37,345 bases of DNA from Blastocatellia bacterium. GTDB taxonomy: Bacteria; Acidobacteriota; Blastocatellia; Pyrinomonadales; Pyrinomonadaceae. The notes under the pieces were generated by a model that saw only the letters and a list, made by a program, of their open reading frames with translations, was not told the DNA's origin and did no database searches. The stretch is from the NCBI GenBank assembly GCA_003487805.1, contig DNNE01000083.1, positions 1-37,345 of the forward strand. The letters run 5' to 3'. Below, one piece after another: positions 1 through 9,548 of the stretch. A program made the translations under genes and the position numbers. Numbering within the stretch: position 1 is the first letter of the stretch; each line of letters begins with the position of its first letter.

Positions 1-1085
1 CCAGACCTGAACTCGCCGCAGCGTTCACGGCAAAGTCTGCATCACCAAACGTTTTGTTCCCGAGAGCGCCAAAGGTGATCGTCTGATTGGATCTGCCGAT
101 GGTAAAGCTTTGCGGCAGATCCGCTGCAGCATTAAAGTTCGTGTCGCCAGCCTGCGAAGTTGTAATCATGCAAGAGCCGGCGCCGGTCAAATGAATGGTC
201 GTTCCAGCCATCGTGCATTGTCCGTTGACGCTGAGGCTCACCGCCAGACCTGAACTCGCCGCAGCGGTCACTGCGAAATCGAAATCACCAAACGTTTTGT
301 TCCCGAGAGCGCCGAAGGTGATCGTCTGATTCGATTTGGCGATGGTAAAGCTTTGCGGCAGATCCGCCGCGGCATTAAAGTTTGCGTCGCCTGCCTGCGC
401 AGCAGTGATCGTGCAAGAGCCGGCGCCGGTCAAGTGAATGGTCGCTCCCGCAATCGTGCATTGCCCGTTAGCGCTCAAGTTCACTACTAAACCGGAAGTC
501 GCGCTCGCACTGACCAGGAAATCCGCATTGCCAAAACTCTTGTTTGCTAAAGCGCCGAACGTGATGGTTTGATCTGACCTGGCAATCGTGAAGCTTTGCG
601 GAACGTTCACGGCCGGATTGTAGTTTGTGTCACCGCTTTGTGCAGCGGTGATCGTGCAGGTACCGGCAATGGTGAGATGAACTGTCGTCCCAGCCATCGT
701 GCATTGTCCGTTGGCGTTGAAACTCACCCCCAGACCTGAGCTCGCCGCAACACTCACTACGAAATCGGAATCACCAAACGTTTTGTTGGCGAGAGCGCCG
801 AAGGTGATCGTTTGATTCGACCTGGCGATCGTAAAGCTTTGCGCCACACTTGTGGCCGGCTCATAGTTCGCATTGCCATCTTGTGACGCGGTGATGGTGC
901 AAGCACCGGGGCTGGTAAGACGCACCGTTCCTGGCGAGAGCGGTGTGACAGTGCAGTTTCCAACCGCAGCCAGGACGATTGGTAATCCCGAATCCGACGT
1001 GGCGCTGATCGCAAAGTCAGCATCGCCAAACGTCTTACTGCTGATCGCACCGAACGCGATTGTTTGTATTCCTTTGCTGTTTGTC
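1..1085 (-). repeat. Tandem 243-bp (81-aa) MBG-like repeats inside the giant gene
   Basis: The unit boundary CCAGACCTGAACTC recurs at 1, 244, 487 (diverged), 730 and, more weakly, near 973, an exact 243-bp spacing. Each unit reads roughly QTITFGAL..KTFGD.DF followed by two cysteines in GQCT and G.CTITA and ends PQSFTIA. The cysteine pair probably makes a disulfide. Copies at 1 and 244 are nearly identical in DNA, so copy number may vary by recombination. The array continues past the left edge. Confidence 0.92.
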
Positions 1086-4000
1086 AGAGCAAAGCTTGCC
1101 GTTGGCATTCCCGGGCCAATGCTCGCGACCACATCATAAGAACCGCTCACTCCGTTCGCCGTAAACGCCGGCGCCGTCGCAGCGCCGCTGCTGTCTGTGT
1201 TGACGATCGCATTTGCGCTGAATACGCCGCTGGCGCTGGCGACATTCGGTAGCGGCTGAGTAAATATCACGGGAATGCCAGTCTGATTTCGGCCGGACTC
1301 AGTCACGGTCGCGACCAGCGCCGTGGCGAATCCCGTATTAATGATTGTCGATTGCGGTGTTCCCGCGGTCGCGCTAATCGAGTAATTAGCTTCCACTGCG
1401 CCAATATCTACGGTCGAGTTCATGACGCGAGCGAAGCCCGTGCCCCTCTGATCGACCGGCAGAGTCTCGATCGTGTCGTTGTTCTCATTTAGATCGAACG
1501 CATCCGTAGTCAACAGCCCATTGCTGCCTGAATTAATCGCGGGACTTCCTGGCAGAAGCAAATGTGTCTGCGTGGCTCCGCCGTTATTCGCTAACGCCCC
1601 GAGCAGCGCGTTCGCCACTCCGACTTGATTTCCATTTGCATTGGTTAACCCGCCCGAACCACCGATGCCAATCAGATTGAAGGATCCTGAATCGATCGTG
1701 GAGGAGATGTCATCGGCAGTAAGCGTCCCCGAACCCTGGTAGTTGCCGGCGACTATTGTGTTACTCAGCGTAATGCCGGTGCTGGCAGCGATGCCGCCGC
1801 CGTTTCCCCTACCGTTGTCGTGCGAGTCGCAGTGATTGTTCGTGACCGTGACGTTTGTCATCGTCGCTGGTCTACCGCCGTTGCCAAACGCGCCGCCGTC
1901 CGTGGCGGCTGAGTTACTGCTGAAGGTGCTGTTGATAAAACTAGCGCTCCCTCCGTTGAGATCGACGCCGGCGTTGCGCAACGCGGTGTTGCCATTGATG
2001 GTGGAGTTAACCACGGTCAGATCGGCTGAACTCTCGATGCCGCCACCAGAGCCGGTGTCTGCATGGTTGTTACTGATCGTGCTGTTGATAATCGTGAGCG
2101 CGCCGCTGAAGTTGCTAATCCCGCCGCCAGTCTCGGCGCTATTGTCGGTGACGATCATGTTCTTGAGGGTCAGGTTTGCCTGGTTGTAAATTGCGCCGCC
2201 GTCGCTCGAACTATTACAGCCATTCGTGCCGACGCCGTTCGACACGGTCAGACCTGAAATCGATACCGTGTTACCGGACGTGATATTCAAGAGTCGGAAG
2301 TTTGGCGTGCCGCCGATACTGCTGCGCATGATGCTCAGCACGTTTGCGCCGGGTCCGGTAATCGTCAGGTTCTTGTCGATAGCAAGTTCGCTGCTCGTCA
2401 GCTCGATTGTTGCCGAACCATTTGAGGTCAGAGCCGGATCAAAAGTGATCGTGCTGCCGGGACAGGCATTCAGAATTGCTTCGCGCAAGCTACCCGGTCC
2501 GTTGTCCGCATTGGTTGTTACAACCGGCGATGTGGAGCCCGCTGTCACCGAAGTTGCCATCGATGGAGCACTGGCACAACTGTTCGTCGTGACGATGTCT
2601 GTATAGTCGCCCGCAGCCGTGGCTAGATAGTTCTGATCAGTCGCGCCACCGATTGGATTCCCGTTGAGATACCACTGATTGCCGCTGGCGCTGCTCGACG
2701 TCAAGGTGATACCGCCACTGCAGAATTGAGTTGAGCCGCTGGGTGTGATGGTGGGCGCTGCCGGGATTGGATCTACCGTGACGCTCATCGTGGAGGACGG
2801 GGCACTGGTGCAGCCGGTGGTTGTGACGGTGACGGTGTAATCGCCACTCGCGTTTGCGTTGTATGACTGATTAGTGGCGCCGCCGATTGGATTCCCGTTG
2901 AGATACCACTGATTGCCGCTGGCATTGCCGGAGGTGAGCGTGACCGTGCGGCCCTCGCAAAATGTCGTCGGGCCGCCAGGCGTGATCGTTGGTCTGGCCG
3001 GCGCCGGATTTGCCGTCACCGTGGTGGCTGCTGAAGGATTGCTGGTACAGCCGTTGGCCGTAACGGTGTAATCACCAGAGGCCGTGGCGACGTAAGTCTG
3101 AGCGGTCGCACCACCAATCGGATTGCTGTTGAGATACCACTGATTGCCGCTCGCGCTGCTCGATGTCAGGGTGACGCTGCCGCTTTCGCAAAATGTCGTC
3201 GGGCCGCCAGGCGTGATCGTCGGTGTCGGACTTGCTGTGACGTTGACAGACAAAGTATCGGTTGCGGTCGCACTTCCGTTGTTTGTTACGGTCAACGTAA
3301 AGGTCGAGTTCGTCGCGGTACAACTCGCGGCGACGTCAGCGGTCACGTTACCTGAGGCGTCGGCGCTAATGTTGTTGATAGTGACGCCGGTTCCCGTCAA
3401 TGGCGTGGCAGTAACGGTCAGTGTATTAGCGGCCTGGCCTGGATCGCTGACGGTTGCTATTTGTGAATTGATAGCGGCTGAAGCCTGTTGGCTTGAAATC
3501 GGCGCAACTGCCGTGATCCCCGGTGTATCGGTGTCAAAGCAAGCTGTGACATCGTTAATGGTCGGCGTCACACTGCTGTCTGTGGTACTCAGCAAAGCTT
3601 CATATTTCAGATAGCGGAAGCCGTTAAATTGAGAGAGCAATGCGCCGCTGCCGGTAAAAAAAGTCGCGGCCGTTCCGTCCGGACCGACAAAGTTAAACGG
3701 GCCGTTAACGCTGTTGCTGGCCGCTGCCTGAAATTGTACGGCGGTGTTGGCTGGAGTCGTCGCAGTCCAGGAGAGCGTTAACCAACGTGGGCTAAAACCA
3801 GCCGCCGGATTCGCATCCCTAACGCCTGAGACTAAATTGCCGGATGCCAAGTAGCCACTGTCGACAAAGACGCGGAAGCCTGTGTCGGTGTTGACGCCGC
3901 CGGTCAATGGAATTGACCAGACTGTGCCACTGGTCGCGCCGGTCACTCGGGAACCGCCTGAGTAAACATCGGCGCCGACCGTTGAAGTGCCGCTGCGCGT

Positions 4001-6814
4001 GAGCGCGTAGGTTCCCGGCGAAGGATTCGCCGTCGGACGAATAACTATTGCGTACCGTGTTCCCGCTGTAAGTGTTGGCGGACTCGCAAACGTCGCAGTG
4101 AAGTAGGACGCAACACCTCCGTTTGAAAAGCCGGTGATCGTTGCTGATGCAATATCAGCCCCTGTAGGCAAGCCGCCGCTCGTGTTCCTGAGCGAGAGAG
4201 TGAGATTGGGCGTGGTGCCAGTGCAGCCGCTACAGAACAAGTTGATGTCAACCTTGGTGAGATTGCCGCTGACAGCCGGAGTAAACGTCTGTCCCCCGTA
4301 GGTCGTGATGGTGATACCGACACCGCTGGTTCCAATCGTTGTGTTCTTCTGATCCAGACTTGACCTCGAAAGCGTGATATCGCCCGGGCTGGTCGTCAGG
4401 TCAACATTGGTAAGCACGCCGGTTTGAAAATCGGACTGGGATGTATCCGCGGTACATGAACTCGCCGTTGCAGCCCCAAGCGCGAAGTTCTGTGTCGCTG
4501 TCCCGCCATCACTCACGACTATGCTGGTCGTTGTGCTTGAGGCGTGGCCCGCAAAGCTGGCAGTGATGCTCGGATAAGTGCCTGCCGGCAGATCCGAAAA
4601 TGTGTAAACGCCACTCGAGTTAGTGGTCGTCGTTCTGCTTCCCAATGCCACAGTCGCGGCGTTAATTGGATTGTTGTTCGCGCTGTCAATAACCGTGCCC
4701 GACACAGTGCCGCCGGCGCCGGCCGGAGTGCATGCGGCGAATTTGAACGAGCCGAACTTGGTCATCCACCGGTGATCAAAAGTCTGGTCGGCCGGGTTGG
4801 CATATTCATTTGTGTACCAGAATGTGCAGCCGTCCGGGTCCAGCGTCATTGCACTGTAATCGCCCCAACGAGTGCTCCCCGTTTGTGAAGCCGTTCCGTT
4901 AAAAAACGTCTGCTCAGTCAGGCTGAAAGTGTTGACGGCGTCGGTGGCGAGACGACCGGCGTACTTGATTGACGGGAAAGCGGTACTGCTCGACGCGCTA
5001 TAACCGAGAGCCATATTGCCCGTCCGATCAATAGCGAGGCTGGGCATGAAACGGTTTATCACGTTCGCACCGTCAGGGTCCCAGGTCGCGGCCTGGGGAA
5101 GGTTCGGCGCGACGGCGCCACCGCTGACGTTGACCTGATACCAACGCGGCGCTGCGAAGCCGCTTGTATTTGCCCGGCGCACTGTGTGAGTGGCCCAGAG
5201 CGACTCCGCGCCGCTTATGTTCGTGTACTGATTCTGCACCATCGCCCTTATTTGGAGCGCGTCCAGGAGCGTTGCCGTACCCGGCTGTGCAGCGTTGGCC
5301 ACGTTCGCGTTGGGCCAACTGGTTGCCGCGGTTGGCACGTCCGGCCCAGTGAAGGTGGAGAGCGAAATGCTGTTCCAGTCCACATGGAACTTATAGATCG
5401 ACAGTGCGTTGGTAAAACTCCAGCTCGAGAGGAAATAGTTGGGCGTGCCTGGCGGGGGCGTGCCGGTTTGAAGGCGCGCGTTGCTCGGAATAATGGTGAA
5501 GTCCGCAGCCGGAGCATTGAACGAAACTGACTGAACAGACGGCGCGCCCGCATACATCTGCGCCTTGTTGAGCGCCCAGACGCGCGCGCCCTGAAAGGTC
5601 GAGCCGGCGCCAAACGAGAAAAGGTTCGCCGACATGTACAAGCCATCCGGCCAGATGCCGAGCTTTGGGTAGTCGTCCAGGTTGTCCGAGATCTGAATCG
5701 AGTAGAAGTTCCAACCTCCGGTAATCGGATTGCCGCTCTTCGATGCGGCAAAGCATTGGAACGCCGGCGCGAGGACGTTGCCGCTGACATCAGTCAAAAA
5801 CGCGAAATCGCTGATAATCCAACGGTCCTCGAACGTGTCGTAGAGGACGAGCGCATCGCCGAAGTTGTGGTTGTCGCATAAATTCCCGAAGCTGCCCTGA
5901 CTCATAAAGGTGTCGAAGGTAAACGCGGCCTCCTGAAATCCATCGGACTTGCGGTAAACGCCTATCGAAGTGTTGACGGTCTGAATGTAGTAGTTGGGAC
6001 CAGCGTCACCGTCCGTGTCAGGCGGACTACCTGCGCCCCAGTTGAAACGGTCCAGCCCCTCAAAGACGTTGACTGGCGCGGGAGCAGGCGCACTCGGTCC
6101 GCCAGGTGCGGGCCCGCTTGGCCCACCGAGCAGAGGTGCAGACGGCGCCGTGGCGGACGCGCCTGGAGCGACCGTCGGATTTGGCTCCGGCTCTTCGAGT
6201 TCGGGCCGCTCGCGCATTACAGGTTTGCGATGGGGAAGAGCGCGAAGGTCGCCGTTGAAAGGGTGCGCCCTGCTAAGACGTTCTTCTTTCGGCTTACGGC
6301 GAACCTTGTCGCCTTTGTCGCCCCTGCTATCGTCGCTGCGGGCCTGTCCGTTCGGTTGATTGCTCTGGCGATTCACTTCCTGCGTGCTGCTCTGTGCGAT
6401 TCGTTCGTTCTCATTGTTCTGCGTCGCTCTGAGCGTGGCGGATGAAGTAACTGCTCGCGTCGGAAGCGTTTGCGGATTCACAAAGACCTCTGCTTCTAAT
6501 CGCTCGCGATCAGCCTCACTCGCTTCAGGATTGCGACGTTCCTTTTCAGCAACCTGTTGATTCAAAGTATCGCTCGCCGATAGCTGACTAAGCTTCGATG
6601 AATTCTCCAAAAGCGATCTCGTGCGACTAGCGCGAATCGCTGGTTGACTGTTTTCAATCAGTGATCGGTTGTGCGCGATTGGGTGTGACTTTAAGAGCTG
6701 CCGGCCGGGCTCTGTAACGCGGGTTGGAAAGCGATTGATCGCTGACGCAACAATAAGCATCAAGGGCACGGCGATCGCGAGCACGAGGGTTCGGTGACGT
6801 TTGATCATCTTCAT
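1..6814 (-). CDS. Giant secreted multidomain surface protein (partial, C-terminus beyond window)
   Basis: Read by hand, the minus strand is open from an ATG at 6814 to the window edge, at least 2271 codons without a stop. The N-terminus (MKMIKRHRTLVLAIAVPL) is a signal peptide. A Pro/Gly-rich linker follows (about residues 210-245). Next come a large possibly propeller-like domain opening FEGLDRFNWGAGSPPDTDGD (250-685), a carboxypeptidase regulatory-like fold (700-775, GTVIDSANNNPINAATV), a beta-sandwich region (780-1090), three Ig-like modules (1190-1425), a parallel beta-helix of the choice-of-anchor/CSLREA type (1430-1805, starting DNGPGSLREAI and rich in N-S-T rungs), a Big-1-like module (1810-1912) and 81-residue MBG-like repeats to the edge. 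This mosaic is typical of exported adhesins or surface proteins; binding partner and anchoring signal are unknown because the C-terminus is missing. The ribosome-binding site (GTGGAAACC) is weak. Confidence 0.9.
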   Translation of the reverse strand, partial: MKMIKRHRTLVLAIAVPLMLIVASAINRFPTRVTEPGRQLLKSHPIAHNRSLIENSQPAIRASRTRSLLENSSKLSQLSASDTLNQQVAEKERRNPEASEADRERLEAEVFVNPQTLPTRAVTSSATLRATQNNENERIAQSSTQEVNRQSNQPNGQARSDDSRGDKGDKVRRKPKEERLSRAHPFNGDLRALPHRKPVMRERPELEEPEPNPTVAPGASATAPSAPLLGGPSGPAPGGPSAPAPAPVNVFEGLDRFNWGAGSPPDTDGDAGPNYYIQTVNTSIGVYRKSDGFQEAAFTFDTFMSQGSFGNLCDNHNFGDALVLYDTFEDRWIISDFAFLTDVSGNVLAPAFQCFAASKSGNPITGGWNFYSIQISDNLDDYPKLGIWPDGLYMSANLFSFGAGSTFQGARVWALNKAQMYAGAPSVQSVSFNAPAADFTIIPSNARLQTGTPPPGTPNYFLSSWSFTNALSIYKFHVDWNSISLSTFTGPDVPTAATSWPNANVANAAQPGTATLLDALQIRAMVQNQYTNISGAESLWATHTVRRANTSGFAAPRWYQVNVSGGAVAPNLPQAATWDPDGANVINRFMPSLAIDRTGNMALGYSASSSTAFPSIKYAGRLATDAVNTFSLTEQTFFNGTASQTGSTRWGDYSAMTLDPDGCTFWYTNEYANPADQTFDHRWMTKFGSFKFAACTPAGAGGTVSGTVIDSANNNPINAATVALGSRTTTTNSSGVYTFSDLPAGTYPSITASFAGHASSTTTSIVVSDGGTATQNFALGAATASSCTADTSQSDFQTGVLTNVDLTTSPGDITLSRSSLDQKNTTIGTSGVGITITTYGGQTFTPAVSGNLTKVDINLFCSGCTGTTPNLTLSLRNTSGGLPTGADIASATITGFSNGGVASYFTATFASPPTLTAGTRYAIVIRPTANPSPGTYALTRSGTSTVGADVYSGGSRVTGATSGTVWSIPLTGGVNTDTGFRVFVDSGYLASGNLVSGVRDANPAAGFSPRWLTLSWTATTPANTAVQFQAAASNSVNGPFNFVGPDGTAATFFTGSGALLSQFNGFRYLKYEALLSTTDSSVTPTINDVTACFDTDTPGITAVAPISSQQASAAINSQIATVSDPGQAANTLTVTATPLTGTGVTINNISADASGNVTADVAASCTATNSTFTLTVTNNGSATATDTLSVNVTASPTPTITPGGPTTFCESGSVTLTSSSASGNQWYLNSNPIGGATAQTYVATASGDYTVTANGCTSNPSAATTVTANPAPARPTITPGGPTTFCEGRTVTLTSGNASGNQWYLNGNPIGGATNQSYNANASGDYTVTVTTTGCTSAPSSTMSVTVDPIPAAPTITPSGSTQFCSGGITLTSSSASGNQWYLNGNPIGGATDQNYLATAAGDYTDIVTTNSCASAPSMATSVTAGSTSPVVTTNADNGPGSLREAILNACPGSTITFDPALTSNGSATIELTSSELAIDKNLTITGPGANVLSIMRSSIGGTPNFRLLNITSGNTVSISGLTVSNGVGTNGCNSSSDGGAIYNQANLTLKNMIVTDNSAETGGGISNFSGALTIINSTISNNHADTGSGGGIESSADLTVVNSTINGNTALRNAGVDLNGGSASFINSTFSSNSAATDGGAFGNGGRPATMTNVTVTNNHCDSHDNGRGNGGGIAASTGITLSNTIVAGNYQGSGTLTADDISSTIDSGSFNLIGIGGSGGLTNANGNQVGVANALLGALANNGGATQTHLLLPGSPAINSGSNGLLTTDAFDLNENNDTIETLPVDQRGTGFARVMNSTVDIGAVEANYSISATAGTPQSTIINTGFATALVATVTESGRNQTGIPVIFTQPLPNVASASGVFSANAIVNTDSSGAATAPAFTANGVSGSYDVVASIGPGMPTASFALTNSKGIQTIAFGAISSKTFGDADFAISATSDSGLPIVLAAVGNCTVTPLSPGTVRLTSPGACTITASQDGNANYEPATSVAQSFTIARSNQTITFGALANKTFGDSDFVVSVAASSGLGVSFNANGQCTMAGTTVHLTIAGTCTITAAQSGDTNYNPAVNVPQSFTIARSDQTITFGALANKSFGNADFLVSASATSGLVVNLSANGQCTIAGATIHLTGAGSCTITAAQAGDANFNAAADLPQSFTIAKSNQTITFGALGNKTFGDFDFAVTAAASSGLAVSLSVNGQCTMAGTTIHLTGAGSCMITTSQAGDTNFNAAADLPQSFTIGRSNQTITFGALGNKTFGDADFAVNAAASSGL
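2545..3240 (-). repeat. Three tandem Ig-like modules (231-234 bp) in the giant gene
   Basis: A block encoding SGNQWYLN.NPIGGAT recurs at 2649, 2883 and 3114, giving unit lengths of 234 and 231 bp (78 and 77 residues). Each module starts P.ITP.G.T.FC and has a second cysteine near its end, the pattern of an Ig/PKD-like fold with an intradomain disulfide. The DNA is conserved enough between copies to suggest duplication within the gene. Confidence 0.85.
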
Positions 6815-7305
6815 ATTGGTTTCCACTCGGACAGCTATTCGTTTCGGGTGTCGGGCTAGTGTTGGAATTTTGAAGTGCGGAATCCTGACGCGGGCAGGAC
6901 TAGTTGATTCCGGCTGGTGTCAGTCAGGGCGCCCACAGTGATCGCGCCCGACTAAAAGCAAAACTAATTTTCTTGCCAGGAAATTTCGGCAGTCTTAAAG
7001 CACACTGCCCGACTGCCCAGTGCATCGCTTGTGCCAAAGATTTAGGTTTCTAAAACGCTTGAGGATTAGGCGGAGGTTAAGCAGATCAAGCTGGTGGATA
7101 CTTCTCTAAAACCGCAGGCGAATTGGGATGTGTGAGGATGATCGAAGTGCGAACTTGGAGACTGTTTTCACCAGCGGTCAAGCGAACGAGTCGCAACCAC
7201 TGCGGCGAAACTTCCTTAGTGCCGAGGAACTCTGGTGCATGTGTGGGGAGCTTTGGACCGGGCGATCAGTGACATTCGTTCTTACGATCTCCCGGGAAAC
7301 TTACG
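6815..7305. other. Intergenic gap with no recognised gene
   Basis: This stretch holds the upstream region of the giant gene and the downstream region of the ATP-grasp gene. I saw no convincing -35/-10 pair, RNA gene, repeat or credible ORF. A plus-strand ORF starting at 7128 runs into the ATP-grasp gene and has no recognisable features. Confidence 0.6.
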
Positions 7306-8871
7306 TTAACTCACTGATTTGGTTTCCCGATCGAGCGCCAGCCGCGCTTCCTGATCGAGTATCTCAACTGCCCTGGCAAACATCGCGTCCGCTTCCTCGG
7401 AACTGTTGCCTACGGCAGTAAGTCCGGTGCGTCCATGCTCGCCGAGCGCGCTCATCATGTGAAAGACGACGCCGGTCTGTCGCGTTTGATCGAAATGAAT
7501 GTTGTGGCGCGCGACGATGTCGAACAGATAGTCGGGCGTGAACGCGCGATAAAGTGGTGAGTCCTGATGATCGCTGGCCACGAAACATTTCTGCTGGCCC
7601 AACGCCGTCGTGAAGACTCCTTTGTCAGCGTCATAAGCGCCGTCAGTTAAGAACTGCAGCGTCAGGAATGGATGCGTCGTTCCGCCTTTTCGCAGATTGA
7701 TCTCGATCGCATAAGACTTCCATTCGCCACTGGGTTCACGCACTGTGACAAAGTCGATCGCAAACCGGCCCACCACACCTTCACGCGCGAGGCGAGCGCC
7801 AACCTTGGCAGCTTCGCGCATGATCGATGAACCATAGCCCGGGTCGGCAGGAAAACGACATCCCAGATAAGTCTGACCCGACGCCCCACCCAAAACCTGA
7901 TCATGAGTTGAAAGCCTTTCGACGGCGCCCAACGGCGTCACGCGCAACTGCGCACTGGGACTGCGAAACTCTTCACCGATAATTCTCTCTTCTACGATGC
8001 CGCCACGGTCATTTAGTTTCTTCACATAAGATTCGTAAGTGACGCCGGGCAACTCGAACTTCATCGACTGCAGCCGGTCGAGTATAAGATCGCGTTCGGA
8101 AGTCCCGGGGAAAGTGAGCCCCTCCAGATTAACCAGCGCGTTCCCTTCACCGGAAACGCCTTCATTGAGTTTGACCAGGACTTGCCGCAACTCAGGCTTT
8201 TGCCTGCGCATGTCAGAAATCGCCGTCACGACATCATCGATGCTGGAAAGATTTTCGACGCCCAGCGGATAAGGCACGCCTTCTTCGGCAAAGATGCGGC
8301 GGCTGCCGCTCTTGGTTCCCAGCGGAAAGAACTTCGGATCAGCGCCATACATGGGAATGCCAAGCCGAATTGCGAGATCGCGCTCGAGGGTCGTCGTGTT
8401 GTAAGGCACGAGATGCGCTCGATCGACATCGAGAATCAAGGAACGAATGTGATCAATCAGGCGCGGACGCTCAAGCAGTTTGATACTCAGCGGCCGCGTC
8501 GACGCGTCAAAGGGCGAAATCAAAAACAGACGCTTGCGCGCGTGACTGGAAATGACCCCCGGCAAAAGATCGAGATAGTAGTCGATGATGTTTGGCTGGA
8601 TCATTTGCGAGGTCACATAGATCAGACGCGCGCGCGGTTGCCGCAACAACAGAAGCAGGAAGAGAAAGCGCTCTTCGTAAGCCTGCAACTCCGAACTCGA
8701 ACATTCGAAATCGATCGTTAACGAGGGCACTACGACGATCGTCTGCTCGTCCTGATTGAACGTCTGGATCGATTGCCACAGTGGCACCAGCTTTTTCTGC
8801 AAGCGATCGAATTCGGCTTCGGCTTCTGCTGAAGTCATGCCAAGCGACGGTGTTGGAAGATCATTGTTCAT
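7306..8871 (-). CDS. PGM1-related ATP-grasp peptide ligase
   Basis: A 521-residue protein of the pre-ATP-grasp/PGM1 type. Members of this family form amide bonds between a carboxylate and an amine using ATP; PGM1 itself is the peptide ligase of pheganomycin biosynthesis. Visible marks are the N-terminal region ending in an R-rich turn (residues 1-160), the ATP-grasp entry at SGSRRIFAEEGVPYPLG, the nucleotide-binding loop LVKLNEGVSGEGNALV, the late metal/ATP-binding strand EINLRKGGTTHPF, and the PGM1 C-terminal domain (DYLFDIVARHNIHFDQ, TGVVFHMMSALGEHGRTGLT). Start: AAAGGGAAACAC precedes the ATG. No biosynthetic partner, peptide substrate gene or transporter lies beside it, so the natural substrate cannot be told. 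Family assignment is firm by recognition; function is inferred. Confidence 0.85.
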   Translation of the reverse strand: MNNDLPTPSLGMTSAEAEAEFDRLQKKLVPLWQSIQTFNQDEQTIVVVPSLTIDFECSSSELQAYEERFLFLLLLLRQPRARLIYVTSQMIQPNIIDYYLDLLPGVISSHARKRLFLISPFDASTRPLSIKLLERPRLIDHIRSLILDVDRAHLVPYNTTTLERDLAIRLGIPMYGADPKFFPLGTKSGSRRIFAEEGVPYPLGVENLSSIDDVVTAISDMRRQKPELRQVLVKLNEGVSGEGNALVNLEGLTFPGTSERDLILDRLQSMKFELPGVTYESYVKKLNDRGGIVEERIIGEEFRSPSAQLRVTPLGAVERLSTHDQVLGGASGQTYLGCRFPADPGYGSSIMREAAKVGARLAREGVVGRFAIDFVTVREPSGEWKSYAIEINLRKGGTTHPFLTLQFLTDGAYDADKGVFTTALGQQKCFVASDHQDSPLYRAFTPDYLFDIVARHNIHFDQTRQTGVVFHMMSALGEHGRTGLTAVGNSSEEADAMFARAVEILDQEARLALDRETKSVS

Positions 8872-8928
8872 GTGTTTCCCTTTGATGATCGAATAACGCG
8901 CGTATAGATGTTCGTTAGAACGAGAAGA

Positions 8929-9190
8929 GCGCGCGGAGCGCGCGACGGCATAAAGCCCGGGGCGTAAGCCCCGGGATCGAATGCCCAGGGATGGCCTAGC
9001 CCGCGGAGCGGGCGACAGAGTTCATGATTGGCGGTTTTCGCAAGATGGTTGATCTTCGATATCACGAAATTGAACATACGAATGGCTCCGTAAAGACTGT
9101 CGCCCGCTCCGCGGGCTGGACCTATTTTTCGATCGCGATCCTGGGGCTAACCCCCCAGGCTTTATGCTGTCACCCGCTTCGCGGGCTGGT
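8929..9190. repeat. Paired inverted element with internal GC hairpins
   Basis: Left arm (8929-9018) and right arm (9096-9190) are the same module in opposite orientation: a hairpin of type GCCCGC-GGAG-GCGGGC, then GCATAAAGCC, a CCCGGGG/CCCCGGG-type hairpin, and a terminal AGCCCGCGGAGCGGGCGACAG shared exactly by both arms. About 75 bp of unrelated sequence separates them. It occupies almost the whole gap between the ATP-grasp gene and the cytochrome gene. The same layout recurs at 18091-18320 with a different sequence. Confidence 0.85.
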
Positions 9191-9239
9191 GAGTCGAATC
9201 AAGCTTTTCAACATAATCAGTGTGATGTAGCATGACCGC

Positions 9240-9548
9240 ATGCGCGCGCTGCTATCGCTGATGCTTCTTACCATCTCGTTGCAAGGATGTCAGATCACAG
9301 ACTCTGACGCGCCTGAGGCTGACATGAACACTTTAATCCCGCCGATTACCAAACCCGACTTTGCTACCGAGATCAAGCCAATATTTCAGGCCCGCTGCCA
9401 GCCGTGCCACTTCCAGGGCGGAAAAGTCTACGACAAGATGCCCTTCGATAAGGCCGAGACAATCACCAGGCTGGGAACAAAGCTGTTCACGCGCATCAAG
9501 GATGAAAAAGAACAACGTTTGATTCGCGAATTTCTTGACCAGCCGTAG
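9240..9548 (+). CDS. Small c-type cytochrome lipoprotein
   Basis: A 102-residue protein with a lipoprotein signal: hydrophobic segment followed by LQGC, lipidated cysteine at residue 17. A single heme c motif C53-Q-P-C56-H57 sits in the mature part, preceded by FATEIKPIFQARC, the wording usual in cytochrome c domains of planctomycete/acidobacterial type. Met66 could be the distal ligand. Likely a membrane-anchored periplasmic electron carrier or heme-binding protein. Mature length (~85 residues) is at the low end for a mono-heme domain. No clear ribosome-binding site was seen before the ATG, and the start is preceded closely by an inverted repeat. Its 3' end overlaps the opposite-strand reading frame at 9428-9715. 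Confidence 0.8.
   Translation: MRALLSLMLLTISLQGCQITDSDAPEADMNTLIPPITKPDFATEIKPIFQARCQPCHFQGGKVYDKMPFDKAETITRLGTKLFTRIKDEKEQRLIREFLDQP

Noticed and set aside
5248..5790. 180-aa minus-strand ORF
   Set aside because: Out of frame with the giant gene, whose frame makes domain sense across this region.
7128..7421. 97-aa plus-strand ORF after the giant gene
   Set aside because: No family pattern, runs antisense into the ATP-grasp gene.
8868..9077. 69-aa minus-strand ORF
   Set aside because: Translation of the paired inverted element; not protein-like.
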